Positions 13,630 through 13,928 of a stretch of DNA of 13,928 nucleotides are shown in pieces. How positions within the stretch are numbered: position 1 is the stretch's first letter; each line of letters begins with the position of its first letter. This stretch comes from CAZCZZ01 sp964503335. Its GTDB lineage: Bacteria > Verrucomicrobiota > Kiritimatiellia > CAIVKH01. The notes under the pieces are model-generated. The model was given only the letters and a program-made list of their open reading frames with translations. It was not told where the DNA came from and made no database searches. A program made the translations under genes and the position numbers. Location: the NCBI GenBank assembly GCA_964503335.1, contig CAZCZZ010000079.1, forward strand, positions 1 to 13,928. The letters are read 5' to 3'.

Positions 13630-13657
13630 AAAACGCCCCGGTTTCCCGGGGCGTTTT
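13630..13657 (-). terminator. Intrinsic terminator of cysK
   Basis: A perfect 12-bp stem (13630-13641 with 13646-13657), with core CGCCCCGG/CCGGGGCG and a 4-nt loop, is followed on the minus strand by a T-rich run (TTTTTCTTTT). It lies 22 bp after the cysK stop, which is the textbook arrangement. The T-run on the plus strand is only four bases. Confidence 0.9.
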
Positions 13658-13679
13658 GCTGATTACGATGACGTGTGAT

Positions 13680-13928
13680 TTACCCGCCGATGCCCTGGAA
13701 GAGCACGGTCGACAGGTAGCGCTCACCCGCGTCGGGCAGCACGACCACGATGGTCTTGCCGGCGAACTCGGGCAGGTTGGCGAGGCGGTTGGCCACGACG
13801 GTTGCGGCGCCGCACGAGATGCCGACGAGGATGCCTTCCTCGCTGGCGAGACGGCGGGCCATTTCAACGGCTTCTTCGCTTGAGACCTGTTCGACCCGGT
13901 CCACGACGCTGAGGTCGAGGGTGTCCGG
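13680..13928 (-). CDS. cysK: Cysteine synthase (O-acetylserine sulfhydrylase), C-terminal part
   Basis: The last 82 residues; the rest lies beyond the right edge. CysK is a PLP enzyme that makes L-cysteine from O-acetylserine and sulfide. The visible part shows the family's typical end: PDTLDLSVVDRVEQVSSEEA (where canonical forms have NLDLxLID), ARRLASEEGILVGISCGAA (the conserved GILxGISSGAA element with Cys in place of the second Ser), and TIVVVLPDAGERYLSTVLF (family IVVILPxxGERYLST). The stop TAA is at 13682-13680, and a strong terminator follows. The isoform (CysK versus CysM) cannot be settled from this fragment, but GERYLST favours CysK. Confidence 0.9.
   Translation of the reverse strand, partial: PDTLDLSVVDRVEQVSSEEAVEMARRLASEEGILVGISCGAATVVANRLANLPEFAGKTIVVVLPDAGERYLSTVLFQGIGG

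Overview
The window looks like a chromosomal segment of a GC-rich bacterium of the PVC group, most likely Verrucomicrobiota or Kiritimatiellota. This is an inference. It rests on the C-terminal modules of the secreted amylase (a DxDGDG-type calcium stretch with a TDPTDPDS-like end, followed by a short aromatic 'GRIYNVEARDS...YRIKVRLP' tail), on secreted proteins with FG-GAP repeats, and on the palindromic intergenic repeats. No rRNA, tRNA or CRISPR array was seen.

Layout. (1) 1-2298: the end of an unidentified gene, then a two-gene type II-like restriction-modification system: a SPPY-type DNA methyltransferase (176-1513) overlapping by 4 bp a PD-(D/E)XK nuclease (1510-2298). Third codon positions here are clearly less GC-rich than in the rest of the window, which suggests transfer. 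(2) 2299-3085: a gene-poor stretch with a small, probably decayed ORF and several palindromic repeats. (3) 3086-5291, minus strand: an SGNH hydrolase exported with six FG-GAP repeats, followed by tRNA (guanine-N7) methyltransferase trmB. Between them is an inverted heptamer array that overlaps the trmB start codon. (4) 5497-10283, plus strand: a probable operon of an unknown protein with a Cys/His cluster, a Tat-exported FAD-linked oxidase lipoprotein, a secreted endonuclease/exonuclease/phosphatase-family enzyme, and the ribosome-assembly GTPase RsgA. (5) 10404-13508, minus strand: a 1034-residue multidomain secreted alpha-amylase, convergent with rsgA across an inverted hexamer array. (6) 13680-13928, minus strand: the C-terminus of cysteine synthase CysK with a clear intrinsic terminator.

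How it works together. The R-M pair is a self-contained defence unit. The exported SGNH hydrolase and the amylase fit a polysaccharide-degrading lifestyle. TrmB, RsgA and CysK are housekeeping genes.

The least expected signal is in the non-coding DNA. Three intergenic regions carry the same design: arms of about 22-35 bp made of short tandem units (period 10, 7 and 6 bp), arranged as mirror-image inverted repeats. Two of the three enclose a small GC-rich hairpin. A 25-bp palindrome-containing sequence also occurs in two inverted copies about 2.4 kb apart.
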